Of a DNA stretch of 15,922 nt, positions 1 to 7,540 are shown one piece after another (the first letter of the stretch is position 1; every line of letters begins with the position of its first letter). Under the pieces are notes generated by a model. It was not told the DNA's origin. It worked only from the letters and a program-made list of their open reading frames with translations, and did not search any database. The stretch is taken from the NCBI RefSeq assembly GCF_026151205.1, contig NW_026971942.1, forward strand, positions 1 to 15,922, in the 5' to 3' direction. A program made the position numbers and the translations under genes. The stretch is from Bolinopsis microptera. Lineage: Eukaryota; Ctenophora; Tentaculata; Lobata; Bolinopsidae.

Positions 1-130
1 TTTTTGAATGTGGGACAATTTCGAAAACTTAACTAAAGTAATAGCAAAACTGCGCGTTTTGCTCTAGATACACACTTTTATAGAGATTTTACCGCGTATT
101 CTCTAAAATCACCTGATTTGTTCAATTTTA

Positions 131-197
131 GGGAGGGGCACCAAAAGGGGAGGGGCGCCAACAGGGAGGCGCTTTTTTCGGCAGGGGGCACCAACAG
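131..197. repeat. Short G-rich imperfect direct repeat
   Basis: Two adjacent 17-bp units read GGGAGGGGCACCAAAAG (131-147) and GGGAGGGGCGCCAACAG (148-164). After a diverged 20-bp unit a third partial copy, GGGGGCACCAACAG, follows at 184-197. On the minus strand the array reads as a repeated LPVGAP peptide in a 71-codon open frame (109-324). That frame runs straight through the palindrome at 217-289, so I treat the peptide as a by-product of the repeat and not as a gene. Confidence 0.6.
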
Positions 198-216
198 GCA
201 ACGTTACGCCACTGGA

Positions 217-289
217 CTTACATCGCAAATTCGATAACAGTTGTAGCAAGGACTCCTTGCTACAACTGTTATCGAATTTGCGATGTAAG
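217..289. repeat. Perfect 73-bp palindrome (36-bp arms, 1-nt centre)
   Basis: Bases 217-252 are the exact reverse complement of 254-289, with a single C at 253 between them. The left arm starts CTTACATCGCAAATTCG and ends AGCAAGGA. It would form a near-loopless hairpin or cruciform. Comparison with the related sequence at 1043-1174 shows that the left arm belongs to the ancestral repeat, while 253-291 has no counterpart there. The palindrome therefore looks like a local inverted duplication of about 39 bp in this copy. A strand-switch artefact in the read or assembly would give the same picture. Confidence 0.9.
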
Positions 290-386
290 GAGACGATGTT
301 ATACCTATACATTTTCAGAGACAACTTGTTCGCCGATAACTTAGACGTCGAGTGAACCTTGACCCGTGAAAAAGTGCTCCAGGAGA
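218..386 (+). repeat. Dispersed direct repeat, copy A (carries the palindrome)
   Basis: This copy aligns to 1043-1174. The left part (GCAAATTCGATAACA at 225) matches 1051. After the palindromic insertion the match resumes at AGGA (288) at a constant offset of 787 bp. It passes through GACAACTTGTTCG (320) and ACGTCGAGTGAACC (345-358), then fades by about 386. Neither copy has a long open reading frame. It resembles an old transposon or interspersed-repeat fragment, but I recognise no family. Confidence 0.75.
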
Positions 387-392
387 TTTTTA

Positions 393-1032
393 AATTCCCA
401 AAAATACGGTACCATTAGCCACAATCAAGTTATGTACATAAACAAGATGAAATCATAAAAATGCATCTTCGAGGCGCCGTGCTTATTGAAATCAAGTTGC
501 GCACACACATAAACACGCGTGCGCGGCGGTGTCATTATAAGAAAGACGTTCGCGTGTTCCGTTGATCCCACTAAAAACAAACATATTTGGTGACCGATAG
601 TTCGTGAGGAACTTATCTGAAACCTGAAACTTGGTATTCATTGGACCGCGGTTGTGTCACACTTTTCTTAGGCCAAGGAACGGAATTATTTAAAGAATTG
701 CCGCGTTTAATGTTTACAGGGTAACTATTAGAGACATTAAAAGTAAATCAGTTCAGTAATTCCTAATCAATAACAAGGAAGTTGATTGTTCTAGTGCTAA
801 AACGTACCAATATGTCTGTTAGTTTTACTATCCAGGATCAAGTTGTAAGCTATTCGGTATTGGTTTGTGGGATCATGTACTTCCAGGGCAGCTATCACAT
901 CTTGTTCAGTGCAAGTCAACTTCTGGAAACATTTGGGGCTGCTATTTTTGAATGTTAACCTAATAATACTTACGTTATACTTAGTTTCTTAAATAGGAAA
1001 TATTTAAATTAGTTTAACACTGGTAAAAACGC
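393..1032. other. AT-rich non-coding stretch, no gene recognised
   Basis: This is normal-complexity sequence without a long open frame, tandem repeat or RNA gene that I can identify. The only item of note is a 48-codon open frame at 812-958, listed separately. Confidence 0.6.
812..958 (+). other. 48-codon open frame, unrecognised, doubtful
   Basis: ATG at 812 to TAA at 956-958 encodes a mostly hydrophobic peptide beginning MSVSFTIQDQVV and ending TFGAAIFEC. The F-x3-D-x-VV start followed by a hydrophobic stretch, and a later SA-x2-LL-x-T piece, faintly resemble the N-terminus of SLC5-family solute symporters (first membrane segment, then a region before the second). It is far too short for such a protein and the key glycine-rich segment is not visible. 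No splice context or promoter supports it. It could be a decayed exon or pure chance, and chance is more likely. Confidence 0.12.
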
Positions 1033-1048
1033 ATGTAACATGTTACAT
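1033..1048. repeat. 16-bp perfect palindrome at edge of repeat copy B
   Basis: ATGTAACATGTTACAT is its own reverse complement. Its right half overlaps the first bases of the dispersed repeat copy B (from 1043), so it marks that repeat's left boundary. It could be the remains of an inverted terminal end or a binding site for a dimeric protein. Neither is shown. Confidence 0.6.
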
Positions 1049-1174
1049 CCGCAAATTCGATAACAATTGTACCCAGGAAACGATTTTATACTTGGCAAAC
1101 TTCGGTGACAACTTGTTCGTCGACCACTTCAACGTCGAGTGAACCAGAACGAGGGGAACAGGTACTCTGGGAGG
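1043..1174 (+). repeat. Dispersed direct repeat, copy B (uninterrupted)
   Basis: Partner of 218-386. Shared blocks include GCAAATTCGATAACA (1051), CGATTTTATAC (1081, reading CGATGTTATAC in copy A), GACAACTTGTTCG (1107) and ACGTCGAGTGAACC (1132-1145). This copy lacks the 39-bp palindromic insertion and so gives the uninterrupted order of the repeat. The scattered substitutions between the copies argue for two old insertions or an old duplication, not a recent assembly duplication. Confidence 0.75.
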
Positions 1175-2318
1175 TCAACTGTGAACCAAGAGCACTCCCT
1201 GAGAGGTTACTAATTAGCTAATTATTCAATTATCTTATTTGTTAATTTAAGCTTTGGTAAAATAACAGTGTCAGTAAAACGTTTTATTTGTCGTATTGTT
1301 GAAATTTTTGAATTTATTGATGAGCCCATAGATATGTCATGTCAATCAAAACTTTGATAAACATTTATTTTGTATCTCATAAAGTCATGAGGTATCCTTA
1401 CCCAGATGGGACCAAAGAATCATTTATGGTGTCAAGGCCAAGGTTCAATAATTTCTACTGATTTCAATTAAGAACGTTTTCACGTGCTTTGCAAGGTATG
1501 AGCAGTCAGCACTGAGGAAGCGGTTCCTTGGTAAAAGGAATTTATACAACCCGGTAAATTGCGGGTAGATATGTCACTAACACTCATAATTAGGTTAAGC
1601 CTCCCAAATTCCACCTCTCAACAGTTCATAAGAAACATTCCCCAGAAAAACATGCTCAAATACCGGAGGTGAAATGTTACATTTTGATGTTGATTGGTCT
1701 GGTACACATGCTGAGGCACTGGTTAGATTGTAGATACAGCTAATATTGCAACAACTTATCTCTCACTTTCTCACTTTCTGTGGTCGATGATGTAAGCTAG
1801 TGAACAGAAAAAATAAGATGTGAGTGATCAGTTAAATTCATCTAACTCTCACCATTCTGAAGACCTTTCACTTTTATCAGTTTAAGATATTATGTGGCTT
1901 TGAGTGTAACTAACAATTTTTCAGACTCATTAAATATACAATCATATCAAAAATATTTCGTATATTTCAGTTCGTGTTTTAGTCAGATATAATAGTAACA
2001 AGATAACAGGTGAGTGATGAATAGCTGACGAACTGGAACACTGCCAAAAACCTGGTCCCAGTGATAGGCGATAGCCAATGAAAACACATCTGTTGTCACT
2101 TAATATGTCCGGGAGAAAGAAACCGGAAAACGAACCAATATTGTGTAGGACTGTAAGTAACCCATTACGTACAATATTGGATTACAAGAGACCAGGTGCT
2201 GGTATAATATATTATAATCTGCATGTGATAAGAGTGTCGCCTGAGAGGTTCGGAAACAAACTAAAAGGTCCAGTTAGGGTCCAGTATTAGGGGGCCCGCA
2301 TATTTACTGAAAAAGGGG
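1175..2318. other. AT-rich non-coding stretch, no gene recognised
   Basis: Ordinary-complexity DNA. Open frames are short. The longest (2078-2290, plus strand, 70 codons, starting MKTHLLSLNMSGRKK) is basic and matches nothing I recognise. It ends just before the minisatellite at 2319. A near-consensus splice donor (CAG then GTGAGT, cut after 2009) and a GTAAGT at 2153-2158 occur, but no matching exon structure could be built. A small duplication, GGTCCAGTTAG then GGTCCAGTATTAG, lies at 2268-2290. Confidence 0.55.
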
Positions 2319-2449
2319 CAGCCAGCAGCCAGCAGCCAGCAGCCAGCAGTCCAGCAGCCAGCAGCCAGCAGTCAGCAGCCAGCAGCCAGCAGTCAGCAGT
2401 CAGCAGCCAGCAGCCAGCAGCCAGCAGTCAGCAGTCAGCAGTCAGCAGC
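2319..2449 (+). repeat. CAGCCAG/CAGTCAG heptamer minisatellite, 18 units
   Basis: Eighteen consecutive units from 2319 to 2445 plus a partial CAGC. Seventeen are exactly 7 bp and one (2347-2354, CAGTCCAG) has an extra C. Units differ only at position 4 (C or T). Written by that base the order is CCCC, T (the long unit), CC, T, CC, TT, CCC, TTT. T-type units cluster toward the 3' end, which suggests short segments of the array were duplicated as blocks. A 7-bp period is not a multiple of three, so this is unlikely to be a coding repeat. Confidence 0.95.
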
Positions 2450-2659
2450 TTCTAGTATAAACCGCACATACCGACCCTAAATGGTGAGTAGGGCTCCAAC
2501 TTAAGGGGGCAGGGGGGTCTTCATGGAAATTTTCTCAAAATCGACTTTTTAGTTGTTTCTGATAGAGGGGAGTAATATCTATCAGATGCTTTTAGTCCGA
2601 TAGAAAAATATTGTTCCTAGCCGAAATTATCGCCGGTCAAAGGTCAGCGCTTGTGTGTA
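2450..2659. other. Unique spacer between minisatellite and long hairpin
   Basis: Mixed AT-rich sequence with no open frame of note. It contains CGGTCAAAGGTCA at 2634-2646, one mismatch away from a DR1 direct repeat of the AGGTCA half-site. DR1 repeats bind RXR-type and HNF4-type nuclear receptors in animals. Whether this site is functional is unknown. Confidence 0.5.
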
Positions 2660-3074
2660 ATTGTATTGCGCGAGCGATTTTCAATCGCGTGCCCTGAAAA
2701 TCGAGTCTAAAAATCTATCTTCTCCTACATTTTTTGATCAATCACCCTCAAACTTTCAGGATATGTTCTAAGGGATCATTTAGAAGAGATTGTCCAGGCA
2801 AAATTTCGAGATAGGCCTTTAAAACATTTTTATTCGATTTAAAAAATCTTGGACCTGGTTTTTTTGTCGATTTTTCGAGGTCCAAGATTTTTTAAAATCG
2901 AATAAAAAATGTTTAAAGGTCTATCTCGAAATTTTGCCTGGACAATCTCTTCTAAATGATCCTTAGAACATATCCTGAAAGTTTGAGGGTGATTGCTCAA
3001 AAAATGTAGGAGAAGATAGATTTTTAGACTCGATTTTCAGGGCACGCGATTGAAAATCGCTCGCGCAATACAAT
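2660..3074. mobile_element. 415-bp long inverted repeat (foldback or MITE-like element)
   Basis: Left arm 2660-2856 and right arm 2878-3074 are near-perfect reverse complements of about 197 bp each, around a T-rich 21-nt loop (2857-2877). I see two substitutions (GGCCT versus AGACCT-type near 2816, and TTGATC versus TTGAGC near 2736) and a few single-base differences in homopolymer lengths. The outer ends read ATTGTATTGCGCGAGCG and its complement. Just inside each end is a small hairpin, GCGATT-TTC-AATCGC. No coding capacity and no clear flanking target-site duplication were found. The form fits a non-autonomous foldback or hairpin MITE. A template-to-complement read artefact is less likely because of the substitutions, but not excluded. 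Confidence 0.75.
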
Positions 3075-3280
3075 GGCGGTAAGAGATTATTATTAATCTC
3101 AGGGAATAGTGATCGTGTCACCTATAACCTCTCCTATTCCAATGACCATAGTGCGGTGATGAAGAATCACATCCTTTTCGAGTGCTACTATTAAGCATTG
3201 TAATCTGTCCCTGGGTGACTCCAGTATAAACCAGATGACGTGCAACAAAAACACTATGGATCTAGACAGGCAAAGGTCGA
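3075..3280. other. Normal-complexity sequence before the degraded block
   Basis: The sequence right of the hairpin is ordinary and ends with ACAGGCAAAGGTCG near 3280. An open frame on the minus strand covers part of it (3099-3605), but more than half of that frame lies in the homopolymer-degraded DNA beyond, so I do not call a gene. I recognise no feature here. Confidence 0.5.
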
Positions 3281-6200
3281 AAAAAAAACCGGGGGGCGAG
3301 AAATTCCCCGGGGAAAATTTTTCCCCCTCTAAAAATTTGGGTGCAGAAAAACCCCACAAAGGTTTAAAAATCCCAAAAAAAAGGGGGGGGTTTGGGGGCT
3401 CCCCTTCCCCGCCCAAAGGGCCGGAAAAAAGGAAAAACCAAAAATGAAAAATGGCCCGGGGCCCCCAAAACCTAAAAAGGGAAACCCCCCCCCTGGGGCC
3501 CAAAAGAATGGTTGGGAGAAACCCCCCCCCCAAATTGGGGTTAAAACAAAATTTTTTTCCTCCCCCCAGAAAACCCCCCCCATTGGGGGGGGAAACCCCC
3601 CCCAAACCCCCTTTAAAAAAGAAACCCCGCCCCCGCCCAATTAATTTCCCCCAAAAAAAAAAAAGGGGCCCCCCTTAAAATTTTTGGGAAAAAATTGGGA
3701 AAAATAAAATTAATTTTTTTCCCGAAAAAGTAATTTTTAAGTCAAATTTTGGGTTTCCAGCTATCCAAAAAAGAAAAAAATTCCCCTTCCCGAAAAAAGT
3801 TTTGGGAAAATTTCCCGGGTTTAAAACTTTTAAAACCCCCCTAATTCCTGGGACAAAAGGGAAAAGGCCAAATGGAATTAAAAGGCCCCCCTTAACCGAT
3901 TTATTCAGGGAAAGGGAAAGGAAAAGTAAAAAAAAGAAAAGGGGAAAGGGGGTTCCCCCCCCGGGGGTTTTACCCCCTTTTTCCCCAAAAAAAAATTTTA
4001 AAAAAAACAAATTTAAATTTTTCCCCACTTAAAACCCCCTATCTGACCGTTTTTTTTTGAGGTTTTCAAAGGCCCCGCCAAAAGATCCCCCCCCAAAAAA
4101 CCTAAACAACCGGTTTTTTTTTTTTGGGGCCCTAAAAGCCCCCCCAAAGGAAAAGGGGGGGCCCCTCAGATAAAAGAAAAAGGGGGGTGAAATTTTTTTT
4201 AAACCCCCAGTTTTTTTTCCCCCCAAATGGGAATTTCGATTTAAAACTACCCCAAAAATCTAAAAAATTTTCCTTTTCTCGGGGGGGGATTTCCCCTTAA
4301 AAAGCTTAAAAAGGGCCCCAAACCCCGGGGGACCAAATTTCCTAAAAGTTCCCCCCGGGGGGCCCCCCCCTTGGGGGGGGGGAACCCGCCCTTTACAGCT
4401 TTACAAAAAAAAAACCCAAAGGGTTTTTCCCCCCTTTGGTTTTTTGGGGGCCCTTTTTCAAAAATTGGGCCCCAAAACCCAAAATTTTTCCCCCGGTGGG
4501 GAAATAGTTTTTTTCCCCGCCAAAAAAAAAAAATACCCAAAAAAAGGGTTAAAGTGGGAAAAAATCACCTGGGTGGGGGCCCCTTTTCTGGTTAAAAACC
4601 CAAAAAAACAACCTTTGGGAAAAAACAGTAAAAAAAAAGTTTTTTGGGGGGCTCCTTTGCCTTTAAAAGTAAAAAGGTTTTTAAGGGGGGGGCCCGAACC
4701 CCTTTGGGGCCTGAAAAACTAATTTTGGTTTAAAAAAGGCGAAAATGAAAAAGAAAACCCCTTATGCAGTGAAAAAAAAGCCCGGAAAAGTAAAACCCCT
4801 TTGGGGAAATTTCCCCCCTGCTAATTTGGCCCCAAAGTGCCCCGGGTATTTCAAAATTGTTTTCCCCCCGAATTTCCCAAAAAATTGTTTTCCCGAGAAA
4901 AACCCCAAAAAAATTTTACTGTTTTTGGAAAAACCCGAAAAAGGGTTTTTAAAAAACCTTTAAAAACAATTTTTGGGGAAAAAAAAACCTTTTAAAAAAC
5001 CCCCTTGGGCCCCCCAACCCAATTTTTTTCCCCCGGAAAATTCCCCCCGGGCCAAAAAAAACCCGAAAAAAGAAGGAACAGGCAAAAAATTTCCCAAAAA
5101 CCAAAAAAAAAGAAATTAAATTTAAAAAAACCGTTAAGGGGAAAAAATTTTTTGGCCCTAAAAAAAACCCTAAAATTTTCCCCAACGCTAACAGGCCCCC
5201 CGGTAAACCCCCAAGGAAAATTTTAAAAAAAGCCCTTTTTTTAAAAAAGTAGCCCCAAAGGGGGGGAAAAAGAATAAAAAACTTGGGGGCCAAAGGGAAG
5301 AAAAAGGCCAACGAAACCCCTTTGGAAAAAAAGCCCCGGGCCCCCAGAAAAAAATCCCCGCCAAAAGTGGGAAAGGGAAAGGCAAAAAAGTTTTAAAAGT
5401 CCCAAAATTTTGGGGGAAAGGGAAAAAAAGCCAGTCCCCCAAAAAGTTTTTGAGACCCAAAAACTGGCCCCGGTTTTTTTTTGCCGAAAACCCCCCCAAA
5501 CCCCCCCAGAAAAAAAGGGGGGGAAAAAAGGGAAATTCCTTTCCCCAGGGTATTGGAAAAAACCCCCCCCCCCGCCAAAAAAAGGGCCCCAAAATTTTCC
5601 CCCGAAACCTAGACCAAAAAAACCCCTTTTCCCCAAAAAACCCGTTTTTTTAAAAGACCCTTTTCCCCCCTTTCGGGGAAGGCCCCCCCCCTACAAAAAA
5701 AAAAACCCGGGGAAATTTTTTTTGGGTGCCCTCCCAAAAAAAACTCAAAAAATCCAAAAAAAATTCCCCCGGAATTGGGGGAAAAAGGTAAAAAAAACCC
5801 CCCGAGCAACTTAAGTTAAAAGGAAAAGGAAAGGGGGGTTTTTTTTTCCCCCAAACAACTAAAATTTTTGGGTTTTTTTCAAAGAAAGTGGGGGGGAAAA
5901 AAAAGAAAGAAAATTCCCCCCGGAAAAGGAAATTGGGGTTTCCCCCCCCCAAAAGGGGGTTTTTTTTAACCCTCCTTGGAAAAAAAAAAAAGGTGAACCA
6001 CCTCCTCATTGCCCCTAAACCCAAAAAAGAAAAGGGATTAAAATTAAGGGTCCCAACCCCCTCGAAAACTCCCTGCCAAAATGAAAAAATCCCCGGGGGG
6101 GGAAAACCCCCCTTAAGGCCCAAAAGGGGGGGAAAAAAAAATTCCCCCCCCGGGAGAATCCCCAAAAGGGTTTTTTGGGTTTTAAAAAAAAAAATCGCTT

Positions 6201-6607
6201 TTATGGGAATTTTAAACCGGTTTTTATTCCCTCCCCCCTTTTAAAATTTTAAAAAAACCCAAAGCCCTTTGGGGGTTAAAATAAAACCCTCCCGGTTTTT
6301 TTAAAATTTAAAAATTTTGTTTTTATTTTCAAAAGGGGAAACCCTTTTTTTAATTTTTAATTTGGAAAAGGCCCGTTTTTTAAATTTTGGGGAAAATTAA
6401 AGGCCAAACACCCCAAAGGGCCCTTTTTTTCCTTTAAAAATACAAAAAAAAAATTATGAAAAAAGGGCCCTTTTTTTTCCACTTTAAAAAAACAGTTTTG
6501 TGCTTTTTAGGGTCCCCCCAATGGGGAAAAGGTCCCCCAAGGGGTTTTTTTTTTTGGAAAGTTCCCCCAAACCCCCCGGTTTTCCCGGGGGAAGGGGGGA
6601 AAAAAAC
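3281..6607. other. Homopolymer-degraded sequence, not interpretable
   Basis: From about 3281 the DNA turns into blocks of 3-12 identical bases (for example a run of eight C, then ATT, then eight G near 3575-3595). Alternating or mixed words are nearly absent. The same texture continues for over 3 kb with no inherited motif visible. Many overlapping open frames on both strands arise only because long A, C, G and T runs encode KKK, PPP, GGG and FFF. I see no supported gene. The abrupt start next to ordinary DNA is most easily explained by failed base calling or an unpolished gap fill. Confidence 0.8.
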
Positions 6608-6822
6608 GGGGGGGGGGGACAATTGACCCCCCCCCGACCCCAAATTTAAACCCCCCCCCACAATTTGACCCCCCCGCAATTGGACCCCCCACAATTGACC
6701 CCCCCCCCAATTTTTACCCCCCCCCAATTAAACCCCCCCCCCCCAATTTACCCCCCCAAAAATTGACCCCCCGACAATTGACCCCCCGACAAAATTTAAA
6801 ACCCCCCCGACAATTGAAAACC
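6608..6822 (+). repeat. CAATTG-centred 15-16 bp tandem array (left)
   Basis: A degenerate tandem repeat with consensus close to GACAATTGACCCCCC. CAATT cores fall near 6620, 6661, 6677, 6692, 6708, 6725, 6744, 6760, 6775, 6790 and 6811. Most are 15-17 bp apart, with C-run length accounting for the variation. The true unit is probably constant and the C runs miscounted. The array runs into a C-rich stretch and then into CCCTAA repeats. Confidence 0.75.
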
Positions 6823-6856
6823 CCCCCCAAAAAAAATAAATTTTAAAACAATTTTA

Positions 6857-7160
6857 ACCCTGGGCCCCCCACCCCCCCGACCCGACCCCCCGACCCCTGA
6901 AAACCTGCCCTGACCCAACCCCGACCCTGAACCCCCCAACCCCCGGGGGTGGACCCCCGACCCCCGACCCAGGAAAACCCCGACCCTACCCTGAAACCCC
7001 CCGACCCCGGAACAGCTGCCCCCCGACCCAACCCCAACCCTAACCCCTTTCCCAACCCTAACCCAAACCCCCAAAACCCCCCAAACCCTAACCCTAACCC
7101 TAAAAAACCCTAAAAACCCCAACCCTAACCCCCTAACCCAACCCCAACCCCCCTAACCCG
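6857..7160 (+). repeat. Telomere-type CCCTAA block with degenerate C-rich lead-in
   Basis: Exact CCCTAA copies in tandem are seen at 7085-7102, with further copies (CCCTAA, CCCCTAA, CCCAA) from about 7036 to 7158. The left part (6860-7030) has related words such as CCCGA, CCCTGA and CCCCAA. The complement is TTAGGG, the telomere repeat of vertebrates and many other animals and fungi, so this is either an interstitial telomeric tract or a chromosome end joined into the window. In this orientation a chromosome end would lie to the left and its subtelomere to the right. Run lengths are unreliable here. Minus-strand open frames rich in G, V and R are translations of the repeat. Confidence 0.75.
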
Positions 7161-7182
7161 ATTAATTTTTCCCCATTTATTA

Positions 7183-7540
7183 CAATTGCCCGGGGGGGCC
7201 CCCCAATTTGTCCCCCCCAATTGTCCCCCGGGGGGCCCCTTGTCGGGGGGGCCCCCAATTTTCCCCTACTAAGCCAATTTTTCGCGACAATTGACCCCAG
7301 TGGGGAATTTAAAAAAAGGGGGCAATTTGTCGGGGGTTCCCCAATTGTCCCCGGGGGTTTTTAATTTTTCGGGGGGCCCAAAAATTGTCCCGGGGGGTCA
7401 ATTGTCCCCCCTACTAAAAACCCAGATTTCCCGCGACAATTGACCCCAGGGTTAAAAAACATAGGGGGGTTTCCCCCCCCAATTGTCGGGGGGTCCCCTT
7501 GCCGGGGGGGCAATTGTCCCCCCGGGGGGCAATTTCCCCC
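7183..7540. repeat. CAATTG satellite (right) with about 145-bp higher-order period
   Basis: CAATTG or close variants recur near 7183, 7204, 7218, 7256, 7288, 7323, 7342, 7399, 7437, 7480, 7511 and 7530, set between C and G runs. A longer unit repeats: CTACTAA at 7266 and 7411 (145 bp apart), each followed by CGCGACAATTGACCCCAG (7283-7300 and 7432-7449). Other cores also match about 145 bp apart. Part of the array (GGGGGGTCAATTGTC near 7394) is the reverse complement of the unit left of the telomere-type block. The repeats therefore flank that block partly in opposite orientation. Confidence 0.65.

Noticed and set aside
2007-2015. Consensus splice donor CAG-GTGAGT
   Set aside because: A single donor sequence without an upstream coding exon, matching acceptor or recognisable product is not enough to call a gene.
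3099-6727. Many overlapping open frames of 60-170 codons on both strands
   Set aside because: Their products are almost only K, P, G, F, L and N, dictated by A, C, G and T runs. Both strands are open at once and no domain is visible, so they are noise-derived.
6796-7122. Minus-strand open frame rich in G, V and R (108 codons)
   Set aside because: It is the translation of the TTAGGG-type and related G-rich repeat, not a protein gene.
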